DNA of 64,000 bases from Kalymmatonema hyalinum WJT4-NPBG1 (GTDB taxonomy: Bacteria > Cyanobacteriota > Cyanobacteriia > Cyanobacteriales > Nostocaceae), in the NCBI GenBank assembly GCA_019359075.1, contig JAHHIB010000044.1, positions 1-64,000 of the forward strand. Reading direction: 5' to 3'. Of the stretch, positions 1 through 9,145 are shown one piece after another. The position numbers and the translations under genes were made by a program. Every line of letters starts with the position of its first letter. Position 1 is the stretch's first letter. A model generated the notes under the pieces. It was not told the DNA's origin and did not search any database. It saw only the letters and a list, made by a program, of their open reading frames with translations.

Positions 1-181
1 CAAAAGTACACCGATTCAAGTAACCCCAAGGCGGTAATGGAACAAAGCGACTAAAGTCGCACGAGTCGTATTTCCTCTCAGGTCTGAAGACGCTGAGTTT
101 CCATACTTCCCACGAGGTCTTATGAATTGCACGATAAAAACGAGGCTTCGCCGTGAGCTCAGCGGACTTCGGCGTGAGCGC
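1..181. other. Non-coding, repeat-like left end
   Basis: No gene is recognisable here. The stretch contains a short hairpin (GCGACTAAAGTCGC) and a GC-richer tract rich in gtgagc/gctcag words that continues into the 3' end of the next minus-strand ORF. This resembles the small dispersed repeats of Nostocales genomes rather than coding sequence. Confidence 0.4.
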
Positions 182-427
182 TCAGTCGAACGCTCGAGTG
201 AGCCTTTGCCGAACTCCGAACGGTAAACTCTCTTTGATTGGTGGGAAAATAAAAGCAGTCGTGATGTTTTCTTTTCGTGGTTCCGGTAAAGAATCTATCG
301 ACTCATCAACAAGGCTAGTGATAGTCCTGTCTATTTCAGCAGAGTATAACAGTAACTTATGATATCTGCGGTCAGTAATCCTTACATTTAATGTTTGGCG
401 TAGCTGAATTGAGGGATGAAATTTCAA
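182..427 (-). CDS. Possible ribbon-helix-helix (CopG-like) protein
   Basis: This is an 81-residue ORF. Residues of roughly 13-45 (LNVRITDRRYHKLLLYSAEI and the following TITSLVDE segment) have the strand-helix-helix pattern of ribbon-helix-helix DNA-binding proteins, which often act as antitoxins or autorepressors. The C-terminal third is read from a repeat-like, GC-richer tract, so the 3' end may have been replaced by a repeat insertion. There is no adjacent toxin. The RHH reading rests on pattern only; the ORF could also be a relic. Confidence 0.38.
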   Translation of the reverse strand: MKFHPSIQLRQTLNVRITDRRYHKLLLYSAEIDRTITSLVDESIDSLPEPRKENITTAFIFPPIKESLPFGVRQRLTRAFD

Positions 428-733
428 AACTTAATGTTCAAAACCTTTGTCTTTGTGCGTTTGCGTAGCGTACAGCGATTGGGATCCAATAACAAACCCT
501 ACTCTCTCCTATAAGGTACGAGAAAGGCGATAGCCCTATATAATATCGCATTAAATCAAAAATTGCTATAATAAAAATTAAAAAACATATTAACGTTATT
601 TTTAAAAATTAAAATTCATGATTTGTAATTAGTAATTCGTAGTTACTCGCTTGATTACGAATTACTAATTCTTTGCTCATATTTTGTTTCAAAATAAAAA
701 AATATTAAATAGACTATTTAATAATTGAAATAT
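428..733. other. AT-rich intergenic region with a hairpin
   Basis: No coding capacity was recognised. A perfect 15-bp inverted repeat (AATTAGTAATTCGTA at 627-641 and its complement at 656-670) forms a stem with a 14-nt loop about 65 bases upstream of the nitroreductase-like gene. Words of this kind are common dispersed repeats in cyanobacteria. The promoter of the downstream gene presumably lies in the AT-rich part, but no convincing -35/-10 pair can be named. Confidence 0.4.
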
Positions 734-1786
734 ATGTCAAAGAGCTTAACACCCGACTCTTTCAGCCCTTGGAATATTTCCGAAAGTGACTTTCCTAAAT
801 TAGGTAGTCCTTCTGAACAACTAGAATTTTTATTAAACTATGCAATCCTGGCTCCATCGGGACACAATAGTCAGCCTTGGCTGTTTAAAATCGCTCACGA
901 AACTATCGAACTTTATGCTGATAGAACCCGTGCTTTACCTGTCGTTGACCCCCAAGACCGGGAATTGACTATGAGTTGCGGTGCAGCACTGTTTAATTTA
1001 CGCTTAGCAATAAGGCACTTTGGCTACACCGATGCAGTAAAAACTTTTCCTAACCCTGATGATCCAGATTTGCTAGCTCATGTCTGGTTAGGCAATCCCA
1101 GAGAGGAAAATGAAGAGGAACATCTGCTGTTCGCGACAATTAGTAGGCGGCACACCAATAGGTTACCCTTCCAAAATTGGGACATTCCAGAAACGCTGCT
1201 TTCTATTATGCGAACATCTGCAATTCAGGAAGGTGCTTGGCTTACGACAATTGAAGGCGAAGACCTTCGCAATGCGGTGGCTAATTTAATTGCAGAGGGC
1301 GATCGCATTCAAATGGCAAACCCTCATTTTCGTCGCGAACTCGCTGCATGGATTCACCCCAGTCGTAAAATCACCCGTGATGGTATGCCTGCTTATGCCC
1401 AAAGTGTCAGGCAACTGCTGGACTTTGTCACCCCCATTGTTGCCCATATTAATCGTACCTTCGACATAGGCAGAGGACAAGCAGCAAAAGACCGGGAATT
1501 AGCTGTTGGCTCACCTATTCTTGCCGTTTTAGGAACCGATGAAGACACTCCCGCTAACTGGTTTAGTGCTGGACAGGCGTTGGAGAGAGTTCTGCTGCTT
1601 GGACAGGCGGTTGGTGTTTCTGCATCGTACTTGAATCAACCTATACAAGTGGCACAACTGCGTCCTAAACTCGGTACCCTTCTAAATAGGCCCGGTTACC
1701 CCCAAATATTGCTACGCCTTGGTTTTGGTTCTGAAGTAAAACCCACACCTCGAAGAGCAGTCAGCGGAGTCCTTTTATCTGAGTAA
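734..1786 (+). CDS. Nitroreductase-like (Acg-type) FMN-binding protein
   Basis: The product has about 350 residues. The N-terminal segment YAILAPSGHNSQPWLF matches the FMN-binding start of nitroreductase-fold proteins (A-x-x-APSxxNxQPW), followed by MSCGAALFNLRLA and, near the C-terminus, GQALERVLLLGQAVGVSASY, a pattern typical of the longer Acg-like branch that has two fused nitroreductase-like halves. Members are flavoproteins, often implicated in redox or nitrogen-stress roles; the substrate cannot be inferred. An in-frame TTG lies 9 bases upstream (725), but ATG at 734 is the more natural start; no strong ribosome binding site is visible. The gene stands alone. Confidence 0.75.
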   Translation: MSKSLTPDSFSPWNISESDFPKLGSPSEQLEFLLNYAILAPSGHNSQPWLFKIAHETIELYADRTRALPVVDPQDRELTMSCGAALFNLRLAIRHFGYTDAVKTFPNPDDPDLLAHVWLGNPREENEEEHLLFATISRRHTNRLPFQNWDIPETLLSIMRTSAIQEGAWLTTIEGEDLRNAVANLIAEGDRIQMANPHFRRELAAWIHPSRKITRDGMPAYAQSVRQLLDFVTPIVAHINRTFDIGRGQAAKDRELAVGSPILAVLGTDEDTPANWFSAGQALERVLLLGQAVGVSASYLNQPIQVAQLRPKLGTLLNRPGYPQILLRLGFGSEVKPTPRRAVSGVLLSE

Positions 1787-2007
1787 TACTAAAAACTATT
1801 AAACCTCATAAAGTTTTGTACAGCTGTGTATTAGGATTTTAGATATAAATACTTACTCTATAAAATGATAAGCACTAACTACCCAACAAATTGCCATCTA
1901 GCATCCTTTTCTCAACAAATGTAACTCAATTACCCAATCAAGACTGCTAGATTGGAAATATGTGTTGTGCTGCTTCCAAAACCGACCAACGGATAGAGAT
2001 TATCTTT

Positions 2008-4821
2008 ATGAAGAGCAAGAATCAAGTCATCTTCGCCTTATTGTTGAGAAGCGCTATAGTCTTTTCACCCGTGCTACTGTCCGTTGGTATTGCCACTGCG
2101 CAAAGAACACCTTCTTCCCCACAGCCTCCGGTATCCAATCAAAACCGGCAAGAACTCCCACGACTGACAGAAGAAGATCGCGCCTCTGTTGATAGAACCA
2201 TCTTCTTCAATGTCTGGCTAGCCATACTGACTGTAGTACCAGTCACAGTTATTGCTGCTTTATTGCTCCTGCGACGGGTTGCCATTCGTGAGATAGTTGA
2301 TAGAGCAATGGAACGGCTACAGGGACTCGAAGAATTAGAAAAACAGCTAGTCACTGTTAAGCAAGAAGCACAAAAGCTCATCCAAGAAACTAAAAATATC
2401 ACTTCTGACTTAGACAAGGAAGTAGAATCAGTTCAACAAAAAATTAAAATAGAGCAAGAAAATTTATCTAGACTTCCAGTTGAAATATCTCAGTCAAAAG
2501 AGCATATTTTAGCAGAATTAGAAACAGCAATAAAGAACTCTAAACAAGAAGTAAAAAGTTTGGAATCTGAATTTGCCTATCAAGTTTCTGAGTTACAATT
2601 GCAAGCAGAACAACAAAGAAATATAACTGTTGATAATTTAGGAAAATTAGAAACAGAAGTTGTATCACAATTGTCGGAATTCCAAGTGGGTCTTCAACAG
2701 CAAAAGGATGTTGCGTTTGACAATTTAGAAAAATCAAGTTCGCAGTTTGTCACCCACCTGTATGGATTAGAGTCAGATACTGAACAGCAAAAGAATAAAA
2801 TTCTGGAAAGTTTGGAGCAATTGCGCTCAGAGTTTACATCGCGACTTTTGGAATTACAGTCTGGTGTAGAACAACAAAAGGATGTGGCACTGGAAAATTT
2901 AGAAAAATCCAGTTCGGAATTTACAGTTCAAGTTTCAGGATTGCACTCAGAGACTCAACAGCAAAAGAATAAAATTCTGGAAAGTTTGGAGCAATTGCGC
3001 TCAGAGTTTACATCGCGACTTTTGGAATTACAGTCTGGTGTAGAACAACAAAAGGATGTGGCACTGGAAAATTTAGAAAAATCCAGTTCGGAATTTACAG
3101 TTCAAGTTTCAGGATTGCACTCAGAGACTCAACAGCAAAAGAATAAAATTCTGGAAAGTTTGGAGCAATTGCGCTCAGAGTTTACATCGCGACTTTTGAA
3201 ATTACAGTCTGGTGTAGAACAACAAAAGGATGTGGCACTGGAAAATTTAGAAAAATCCAGTTCAGAATTTACAGTTCAAGTTTCAGGATTGCACTCAGAG
3301 ACTCAACAGCAAAAGAATAAAATTCTGGAAAGTTTGGAGCAATTGCGCTCAGAGTTTACATCGCGACTTTTGGAATTACAGTCTGGTGTAGAACAACAAA
3401 AAGATGTGGCACTGGAAAATTTAGAAAAATCCAGTTCGGAATTTACAGTTCAAGTTTCAGGGTTGCACTCAGATACTGAACAGCAAAAGAACAAAATTCT
3501 GGAAAGTTTGGAGCAATTGCGCTCAGAGTTTACATCGCGACTTTTGAAATTACAGTCTGGTGTAGAACAACAAAAAGATGTGGCACTGGAAAATTTAGAA
3601 AAATCGAGTTCCGAGTTTACAGATCAAGTTTCAGGATTGCACTCAGATACTGAGCAACAAAAAGACAAGATTCGTGAGAACATGGAGCAATTGCGCTTAG
3701 AATTTGCATCTCTCCTCTCTCAATTACAAGTTGAAGCTCAACAACAAAAAGAAATAATTATAGAAAATTTAGAGAAATCTGGCACTGAGTTTGCATCTCA
3801 ATTTTCGGAATTACAGCGGAATGCTCAACACAGAAAAAATAACATCCTTAAGAAGCTAGGAGAATTAGAATCAGAATTTGTATCTCAAGTTTCTGAATTG
3901 CACAGGGATGCTCAACAAAGAAAAAATATCATGGTTGAGCAACTGTCTGAGGTTACACCTCCTCCTTCTATCCCAGAGTCTGCTATTCCTAAAGTGGAGG
4001 AAAAAATACAGGAGGTACCACAGCAAACAGAGGTTAGAGAACATACAGAAATTCAGGAACCGACAGTTAATGATTATCTCAAACAAGGAGATGTTCTTTT
4101 CTCCCAAAAACAGTATGCAGATGCACTTGCTGCTTATAACCAAGCAGTGAAAATTCACCCCAAAGATGCTGTTGCTTGGTTGAACCGAGGTATGGTTTTA
4201 GGACGGTTGAAACAGTACAAAGAGGCGATCGCCTCCTACGAACAAGCTTTGAAAATCAAGCCAGATTACCATCAAGCTTGGGTTGACTTGGGTGTAGCAT
4301 TCGGATATTTGCGAAGACACAAGGAAGCCTTTGCTTCTTTTAAGAAAGCGACACAAATTAAGCCTGATGATGCTGTCGCATGGTTTAATAGGGGTCTAGC
4401 TTTGCAAGAATTGGAACGATACGAAGACGCAATAGTTTGTTTTGGCAAAGCCATTAAACTCAAGCCTGACTCCTACAAAGCTTGGAATAACCGAGGTTAC
4501 GCCTTAGTTAGGCTAGGACGCGATGACGAAGCGATTGAAAGCTTCGATAAAGCGTTGGGCATGAAACCAGACTACGCCAGTGCTTACTATAACAAAGCCG
4601 CCTGTTATGCACTGCAAAGACAGGTTGAGTTAGCCCTGGAAAATCTGCAACGGGCAGTTGAGATTAATCCTAATTATAAAGAAGAGGCGTCAACTGACAT
4701 CGATTTTGATGAAATTGCCAGCGATAAGCGTTTCCGGCAGTTTGTTGCTGGGGTGAATATCACAGATAGCCGTAATGTTAGGAGCATACAACAGACAAGT
4801 AAAATAGTTAGTCAAGGTTAA
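2008..4821 (+). CDS. Membrane-anchored coiled-coil/TPR protein with tandem repeats
   Basis: The product has about 937 residues. A signal-like N-terminus (FALLLRSAIVFSPVLLSVGI, then ATAQ) is followed by a transmembrane segment at about residues 66-90 (AILTVVPVTVIAALLLLRRV). A very long Glu/Gln/Lys-rich coiled coil spans roughly 95-650. Inside it a 58-residue unit is repeated about six times, the central copies nearly identical at DNA level (174-bp period). The C-terminus (about 686-900) holds six TPR motifs such as YADALAAYNQAVKIHPKD, then a DIDFDEIASDKRFRQF tail found at the end of many cyanobacterial TPR proteins. This suggests a membrane-tethered scaffold with a TPR protein-binding head. 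An in-frame ATG at 1960 would add 16 residues and spoil the signal sequence, so 2008 is preferred. The function is unknown. Confidence 0.75.
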   Translation: MKSKNQVIFALLLRSAIVFSPVLLSVGIATAQRTPSSPQPPVSNQNRQELPRLTEEDRASVDRTIFFNVWLAILTVVPVTVIAALLLLRRVAIREIVDRAMERLQGLEELEKQLVTVKQEAQKLIQETKNITSDLDKEVESVQQKIKIEQENLSRLPVEISQSKEHILAELETAIKNSKQEVKSLESEFAYQVSELQLQAEQQRNITVDNLGKLETEVVSQLSEFQVGLQQQKDVAFDNLEKSSSQFVTHLYGLESDTEQQKNKILESLEQLRSEFTSRLLELQSGVEQQKDVALENLEKSSSEFTVQVSGLHSETQQQKNKILESLEQLRSEFTSRLLELQSGVEQQKDVALENLEKSSSEFTVQVSGLHSETQQQKNKILESLEQLRSEFTSRLLKLQSGVEQQKDVALENLEKSSSEFTVQVSGLHSETQQQKNKILESLEQLRSEFTSRLLELQSGVEQQKDVALENLEKSSSEFTVQVSGLHSDTEQQKNKILESLEQLRSEFTSRLLKLQSGVEQQKDVALENLEKSSSEFTDQVSGLHSDTEQQKDKIRENMEQLRLEFASLLSQLQVEAQQQKEIIIENLEKSGTEFASQFSELQRNAQHRKNNILKKLGELESEFVSQVSELHRDAQQRKNIMVEQLSEVTPPPSIPESAIPKVEEKIQEVPQQTEVREHTEIQEPTVNDYLKQGDVLFSQKQYADALAAYNQAVKIHPKDAVAWLNRGMVLGRLKQYKEAIASYEQALKIKPDYHQAWVDLGVAFGYLRRHKEAFASFKKATQIKPDDAVAWFNRGLALQELERYEDAIVCFGKAIKLKPDSYKAWNNRGYALVRLGRDDEAIESFDKALGMKPDYASAYYNKAACYALQRQVELALENLQRAVEINPNYKEEASTDIDFDEIASDKRFRQFVAGVNITDSRNVRSIQQTSKIVSQG
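2686..3700 (+). repeat. 174-bp in-frame tandem repeats (58 residues each)
   Basis: Units begin with a GVEQQKDVALENLEKSSSEF-type segment and end with LEQLRSEFTSRLLELQ. The period is exactly 174 bp (for example 2860 to 3034). Five copies are near-identical, the first (from about 2686) is divergent, and the following segments decay gradually. Because the unit is a multiple of three, copy-number change alters coiled-coil length without a frameshift. The near identity implies recent expansion or gene conversion. Confidence 0.9.
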
Positions 4822-4924
4822 TCACAACTCAGGACTCATTGCCCTGACTGTTTAACGTATATGTGAGCAGAAGTCAATCTCCTCACATAATTGACTTGTC
4901 ACATAATTGACTTGACACTTCCCC

Positions 4925-5452
4925 TCAGAGCGTAGGTTCGATACCTAACTTGTCTTTTGCATAATACACAACCTCTATGCCGCGACGGTCTGTACTCATC
5001 TTTTCAAAGTGCATCCCTAGCTTTTCCATAACCCGAATCGAGCGTTGATTAGGAGGCTGTGCGATCGAGACAATCTTTGGTAGGTTTAAGCGTTCAAAAC
5101 CATACAACATGACAGCAAGAGCCGCCTCAGTCGCTAAACCGTTTCCCCAATACTCAGGAGTTAGCCACCAACCAATCTCGATCTCACTTTGGCTCAGTGG
5201 TGATAAACCACAAAAGCCAATAAGATTTTGTGTCTGTTTATGAATCAGCGCCCACAAGCAAAACCCATATTTTTTGTACAGGTCAATATTATTATCGATG
5301 AATCTCTCAATCCTCTCGTCAGACCAGAGTTCTCCGGTTCCTATGTATTTCATGACTTTTGGATTTGTAGCAATGGGTTTGAAGTGGTGAAAATCTTCTT
5401 TAAGCCACTCTCGTAGCAAGAATCGCTCAGTTTCGATGACTATGCTGTTCAT
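4925..5452 (-). CDS. GNAT family N-acetyltransferase (RimJ/RimL type)
   Basis: The product has 175 residues. It starts with the strand typical of RimJ/RimL-like acetyltransferases (IETERFLLREW), has the acetyl-CoA region EIGWWLTPEYWGNGLATEAA with the Q/R-x-x-G-x-A-like core (WGNGLA), and ends with the PPNQRSIRVMEKLGM motif in which NxxSxxxxEKxGF is characteristic. It acetylates an amine with acetyl-CoA; the substrate (protein N-terminus, small molecule or antibiotic) is not predictable. It is a single gene convergent with the coiled-coil/TPR gene. Confidence 0.85.
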   Translation of the reverse strand: MNSIVIETERFLLREWLKEDFHHFKPIATNPKVMKYIGTGELWSDERIERFIDNNIDLYKKYGFCLWALIHKQTQNLIGFCGLSPLSQSEIEIGWWLTPEYWGNGLATEAALAVMLYGFERLNLPKIVSIAQPPNQRSIRVMEKLGMHFEKMSTDRRGIEVVYYAKDKLGIEPTL

Positions 5453-5553
5453 GGATTCAGTGTTGAGGGTGATAATTAGAGTAATCTAACCCTTTGGCAT
5501 CGTGCCAAGACAGTCAGGGATTCATTGCTTGCAACTCTAAGCGTTTTCCGAAC

Positions 5554-6825
5554 TCAGAATACAGCCCTCAGCACTGTAAAGATAGCAGCGCTGAGGGCTG
5601 CACTCAAGGGAACTGTAATGAGCCATGCGGCGGCGATTCCTTGAAGAGTCTTGAATTGAATTGACTTAATATCTTGCACCAATCCAATGCCAACGACACC
5701 ACCAACGAGAGCATGGGAGGTGGAGACGGGTAAACCTAGCCGGGAGGCGATTAGGATAGTCGTGGCAGTTGCCAGTTCCGCGCAGAATCCACTACTGGGT
5801 TGCAGGGGAATAATACTTTCGCCGATGGTAGCAATGACTTTTTTTCCCCAAATGCCTAAACCTGTGACAATTCCAGCACCACCAAGTATTAAAATCCAGA
5901 TGGGGATATTGATGCCGTCTGTGGGTACCGTGCCAGTGCGATTGATGTAAGCAATAGCAGCCAGAGGCGCGATCGCATTTCCCACATCATTAGAACCATG
6001 AGCAAAAGCAACAAAACAAGCACTGAGCAATTGAAACCGAGCAAATAACCCCTCAACAGGATTCTGGAATTTAGATTTTGAATTTTGGATTGAATCTCCC
6101 TTTGTCCCCTTGTCTTCCAACTGTCGCCAGCTGTACAGAGTGAGCCCAACTGCTGCTACAGCACCACTCACCAATGGAATATCATGAGCGGGTATTTTTA
6201 AACCAACTTGCGAAATTAAAAAATCTGCTATCGGTTGAGTCAGCTGCGGTAACACAATGACACCAAATACCCCCAGCAAAAGCGCACTCAACCAAGGAAT
6301 CCATTCGTCTAACTGCGTATGTGGATTTGGTTGCTCCAGAATCCAGCGCTTGATTTGACTGTAAAATAAGGCGGCAATTGTACCACTTATAAATGGGGTG
6401 ACAATCCAGCCTATAGTGATTCGCCCAATTGATGACCAATCAATCGCACTCACTCCCAAAGCAACCCAGCTAAATCCGGCGATCGCACCCACAACGGCAT
6501 GGGAAGAGGATACAGGCAAACCCCGTGATGTGGCAATTTGCAACCACAAACCGCCAGAAAGTAGCACCGCCACCATTCCAGTCAATAGCATTTGCGGTGT
6601 ATCGGCAAATAAAGCTGGATTGGCAATTTTCGTCGCTAGGGTTTGGGATACCTCGTGTCCAAACAGGACTGCACCCGTAAACTCTAACACTCCAGCAATT
6701 ATCAGTGCCTGTTTCAAAGTAACAGCCTTGGAACCCACGGAAGTTCCCATTGCGTTAGCAACATCATTTGCACCGAGATTAAGCGCGACATAAAAGGCGA
6801 GAACTGCGACTAAGATGACAAGCAT
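5554..6825 (-). CDS. Inorganic phosphate transporter, PiT family
   Basis: The 423-residue polytopic membrane protein has two copies of the PiT signature in its two homologous halves: GANDVANAMGTSVGSK at about residues 18-33 and FAHGSNDVGNAIAPLA in the second half. Each is followed by SxxHAxVGAxxG-type segments (VSSSHAVVGAIAGF, VSTSHALVGGVVGI). The family performs low-affinity phosphate symport, as a metal-phosphate complex with protons or as sodium/phosphate, across the plasma membrane. The cytoplasmic loop between the halves carries a polar stretch (SIQNSKSKFQNP) encoded by DNA that looks like a common intergenic repeat. No phosphate-regulon neighbour is present. Confidence 0.9.
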   Translation of the reverse strand: MLVILVAVLAFYVALNLGANDVANAMGTSVGSKAVTLKQALIIAGVLEFTGAVLFGHEVSQTLATKIANPALFADTPQMLLTGMVAVLLSGGLWLQIATSRGLPVSSSHAVVGAIAGFSWVALGVSAIDWSSIGRITIGWIVTPFISGTIAALFYSQIKRWILEQPNPHTQLDEWIPWLSALLLGVFGVIVLPQLTQPIADFLISQVGLKIPAHDIPLVSGAVAAVGLTLYSWRQLEDKGTKGDSIQNSKSKFQNPVEGLFARFQLLSACFVAFAHGSNDVGNAIAPLAAIAYINRTGTVPTDGINIPIWILILGGAGIVTGLGIWGKKVIATIGESIIPLQPSSGFCAELATATTILIASRLGLPVSTSHALVGGVVGIGLVQDIKSIQFKTLQGIAAAWLITVPLSAALSAAIFTVLRAVF

Positions 6826-6853
6826 TCAGTTTACCGATTGGGTGTTTTGGGAA

Positions 6854-6885
6854 GTAGAGACGCTTTCATGAGAGCGCGTCTCTAC
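6854..6885. repeat. Perfect 10-bp inverted repeat (GTAGAGACGC stem)
   Basis: GTAGAGACGC and its exact complement are separated by 12 bases. A near-identical TAGAGACGTG stem occurs at 48685-48711, so this is a dispersed cyanobacterial hairpin repeat. Here it lies between two minus-strand genes, downstream of the alcohol dehydrogenase stop. It could serve as an RNA-end structure, but there is no strong T-run. Confidence 0.7.
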
Positions 6886-6930
6886 AATTAACAACTCACA
6901 ACTAACAATCCCTACTCTCCAAGGTAATAA

Positions 6931-7977
6931 CTAGGGATAAATCAAAATCTTGTACGTTTCTGGAGTCGGTGCGATCGCTTGTTCCACTGCTGCTGATAAA
7001 TCTTGTAATGGATAGCGATCGCTAATCAACGCCTGCACGTCAATGCGCTGATTAAACACAATATCAGCCGCTAGACTTTGAACGCGATAGGATGAGCTGT
7101 AACTGCCCATCAAATCAATCTCCCTACGGTAAAGGATATTCGGGTTAACTGGGATTTCCACCTCATCGGGAAACTCCGCGAAAAACAGGATTTTGCCGCC
7201 TTTACGGGTACAGTCGAGGGCTTGAAAGAAAGCTTTCTCACTGGGGACAGCAAGCAGAGTCACATCAACACCCATGCCATTTGTCAAGTCCTGAATTTTT
7301 TTGGGTAAATTGGCGTCACGGGCATCAAATGCTGCTTCTGCACCGACATTCAAAGCTTTCTCGATGCGGGATGGGAGTAAGTCAGTGGCGATCGCCTTCG
7401 CCCCGAAATACTTCACCAACATGATAAACATTAACCCAATTGGTCCAGCACCAGTAACCAAAACCGTTTGACCTGGGGCAATTTGGGCTTTTTTCACTGC
7501 TTTGAGGCAGCAGTTCGTCGGTTCTACAAAACTTGCTTCTTCAAAACTTATATTATCAGGAATGGGAATTAAGCCACCATTACGCACAATATGACCAGGA
7601 ACCTTGACATATTGAGCAAAACCACCGCCACTAGCATTAAACCCTGCTGTGGTGGAAATGTTTTTGTAGACATCGCACATCGAAAAATTATCATTTAGGC
7701 AGTAGCCGCAATGCATACAAGGGATGTGGTGCATCACCGCCACCCGTTGCCCAACTTGCCAGCCTGTTACCTCAGAACCCACTGCTGAAATAGTTCCAGC
7801 AGTTTCATGCCCAAAAATGCGCGGCGGTTCATACAGGGGATAACGAATTTTTTTTATATCCGATTGACACAACCCCACGACTTGTACCTGTACTAGCACC
7901 TCATCGGGTTCGAGGGTGGGTACGGGGATATCCTCGTAAGAAAGTTGATTAACGCCTCTAAATACCTGTGCTTTCAC
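6931..7977 (-). CDS. Zinc-dependent alcohol dehydrogenase (MDR family)
   Basis: The product has 348 residues with a GTG start. The catalytic zinc site is visible as Cys37 (GLCQSD) and GHE at residues 56-58; the structural zinc site is the four-cysteine lobe HIPCMHCGYCLNDNFSMC near residue 90-105. The Rossmann NAD(P) motif is GAGPIGLMFIMLVKYFGA. The overall pattern resembles sorbitol, threonine or galactitol dehydrogenases, which oxidise a secondary alcohol to a ketone using NAD(P). The substrate is not inferable, and the gene has no clear metabolic partner nearby. Confidence 0.85.
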   Translation of the reverse strand: MKAQVFRGVNQLSYEDIPVPTLEPDEVLVQVQVVGLCQSDIKKIRYPLYEPPRIFGHETAGTISAVGSEVTGWQVGQRVAVMHHIPCMHCGYCLNDNFSMCDVYKNISTTAGFNASGGGFAQYVKVPGHIVRNGGLIPIPDNISFEEASFVEPTNCCLKAVKKAQIAPGQTVLVTGAGPIGLMFIMLVKYFGAKAIATDLLPSRIEKALNVGAEAAFDARDANLPKKIQDLTNGMGVDVTLLAVPSEKAFFQALDCTRKGGKILFFAEFPDEVEIPVNPNILYRREIDLMGSYSSSYRVQSLAADIVFNQRIDVQALISDRYPLQDLSAAVEQAIAPTPETYKILIYP

Positions 7978-8080
7978 GTTGAATTCTCACTGGTCAACGA
8001 TAATAGATGTAACACTTAGAGGTGTTGTTTATGCTAATTGCTATAAAATTTTAGTTTGAGTTAATTGTTCTGGTGTCAAT

Positions 8081-8656
8081 TTAAACAACACCATTATGAG
8101 ATTCATAAGAACGGATTTTACCAACCAATTTTAGTAAATTTGCGCCATCTGTCTTACTTAAAAATGTAAGTAATGCGGCAAAATTTAGTGGTCGCCTTCT
8201 ATACTTTTGAGCCTGTTGCCGTAAAACTTGAACCATTTCTTCAGGGTAGTTTTCAAACAGGTTACACAGGAAATCATCTGGTAACTGTGCTTTGATATTC
8301 CAAGGAGTCAAAGCTTCGGCATTAAAGTCTGTAATATTACTAGTAACAATGATATCAGCCTTAGCCATTACCGCAGCAGCGAGAACATGACGGTCTTTAG
8401 GGTGATTCGTCATCGCTTTCTCTATGTCTAGAGGTATTTCAACCATTGCTTCAGGAAAAGCTGCTTTGATTATCTCCTCAAGATTCTTAGCTTTCTCAAC
8501 AGAGATTTTCCCTCTAAGAACAAGGTTGCTCATTGCTTCATCTAAAATTTTCTGCGACCAATAAGGTACATACAAACCAGCTTCAGCAGTGGATAGCAAG
8601 GTATCGCGTAGATACATCGGAAACAAGACGCAGGCATCCAGGAGAGCGCTGAGCAT
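8081..8656 (-). CDS. PIN-domain protein, putative toxin of an HTH/PIN pair
   Basis: The product has 191 residues. The PIN fold is indicated by an N-terminal aspartate in a hydrophobic strand (LLDACVLFP, Asp7), a conserved HPKDRHVLAAAVMAKADIIV block and VTSNITDFN, which carry the acidic residues of the nuclease site. PIN proteins of this longer type are usually ribonucleases. The start lies 27 bases after the stop of the upstream HTH gene, so the two are probably co-transcribed with the HTH protein as antitoxin. The C-terminal 60 residues form a helical extension. Confidence 0.75.
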   Translation of the reverse strand: MLSALLDACVLFPMYLRDTLLSTAEAGLYVPYWSQKILDEAMSNLVLRGKISVEKAKNLEEIIKAAFPEAMVEIPLDIEKAMTNHPKDRHVLAAAVMAKADIIVTSNITDFNAEALTPWNIKAQLPDDFLCNLFENYPEEMVQVLRQQAQKYRRRPLNFAALLTFLSKTDGANLLKLVGKIRSYESHNGVV

Positions 8657-8683
8657 AGCAATTTTACTCTACTAATGTAACAA

Positions 8684-9145
8684 TTACTCTTCGTCCTCAT
8701 ACAAGCCAGCTTCTTCGCTCATCTCAATAAGCTCCTGAAGTGCTTGCCGACGTTTACTATCTCGCTGTTCCTTATATTTCATCAAATCCTGGAAAGGAAC
8801 TCGTCGATGTGTTCCTACTTTGATATGAGGAATTTCTCCCTGCTCTAGTAGTTTAATCAGATAGGGGCGTGAGACGTTAAGAAAGTCTGCTGCTTGTTGT
8901 GTCGTCATTTCACAATTTTCCGGAATTATAGATATAATCCGACCTTTAACAAAAGCTTGAACGACATGATGCAACACCTGATGAAGCGGCTCAGGAATAT
9001 CAATTTGCTTTCCATTGGCTCCTAGTAGTTTCACTTTGGAGCCTTCTATTTGTAGTATGCGCTCTAGTTCCTTGAAAGTTTGAGCTTCTTTTTCTTGAGC
9101 TACGACTGACTCTACGGATGCACTATTCCCCAATATGATGGTCAT
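8684..9145 (-). CDS. Excisionase-type HTH protein, putative antitoxin
   Basis: The product has about 153 residues. The central part (MTTQQAADFLNVSRPYLIKL, then a GEIPHIKVGTHRRVP turn) is a MerR/excisionase-type helix-turn-helix that binds DNA. The C-terminus is acidic (MSEEAGLYEDEE), as in antitoxins that mask a PIN partner. A TTG start at 9172 would add nine residues; ATG at 9145 is preferred. It precedes the PIN gene in the same operon and faces the FAD oxidoreductase gene divergently, so it may autoregulate from the shared intergenic region. Confidence 0.72.
   Translation of the reverse strand: MTIILGNSASVESVVAQEKEAQTFKELERILQIEGSKVKLLGANGKQIDIPEPLHQVLHHVVQAFVKGRIISIIPENCEMTTQQAADFLNVSRPYLIKLLEQGEIPHIKVGTHRRVPFQDLMKYKEQRDSKRRQALQELIEMSEEAGLYEDEE

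Noticed and set aside
1960-2007. Upstream start for the coiled-coil/TPR protein
   Set aside because: The additional 16 residues (with two Cys and several charges) would bury the signal-like sequence that begins at 2008.
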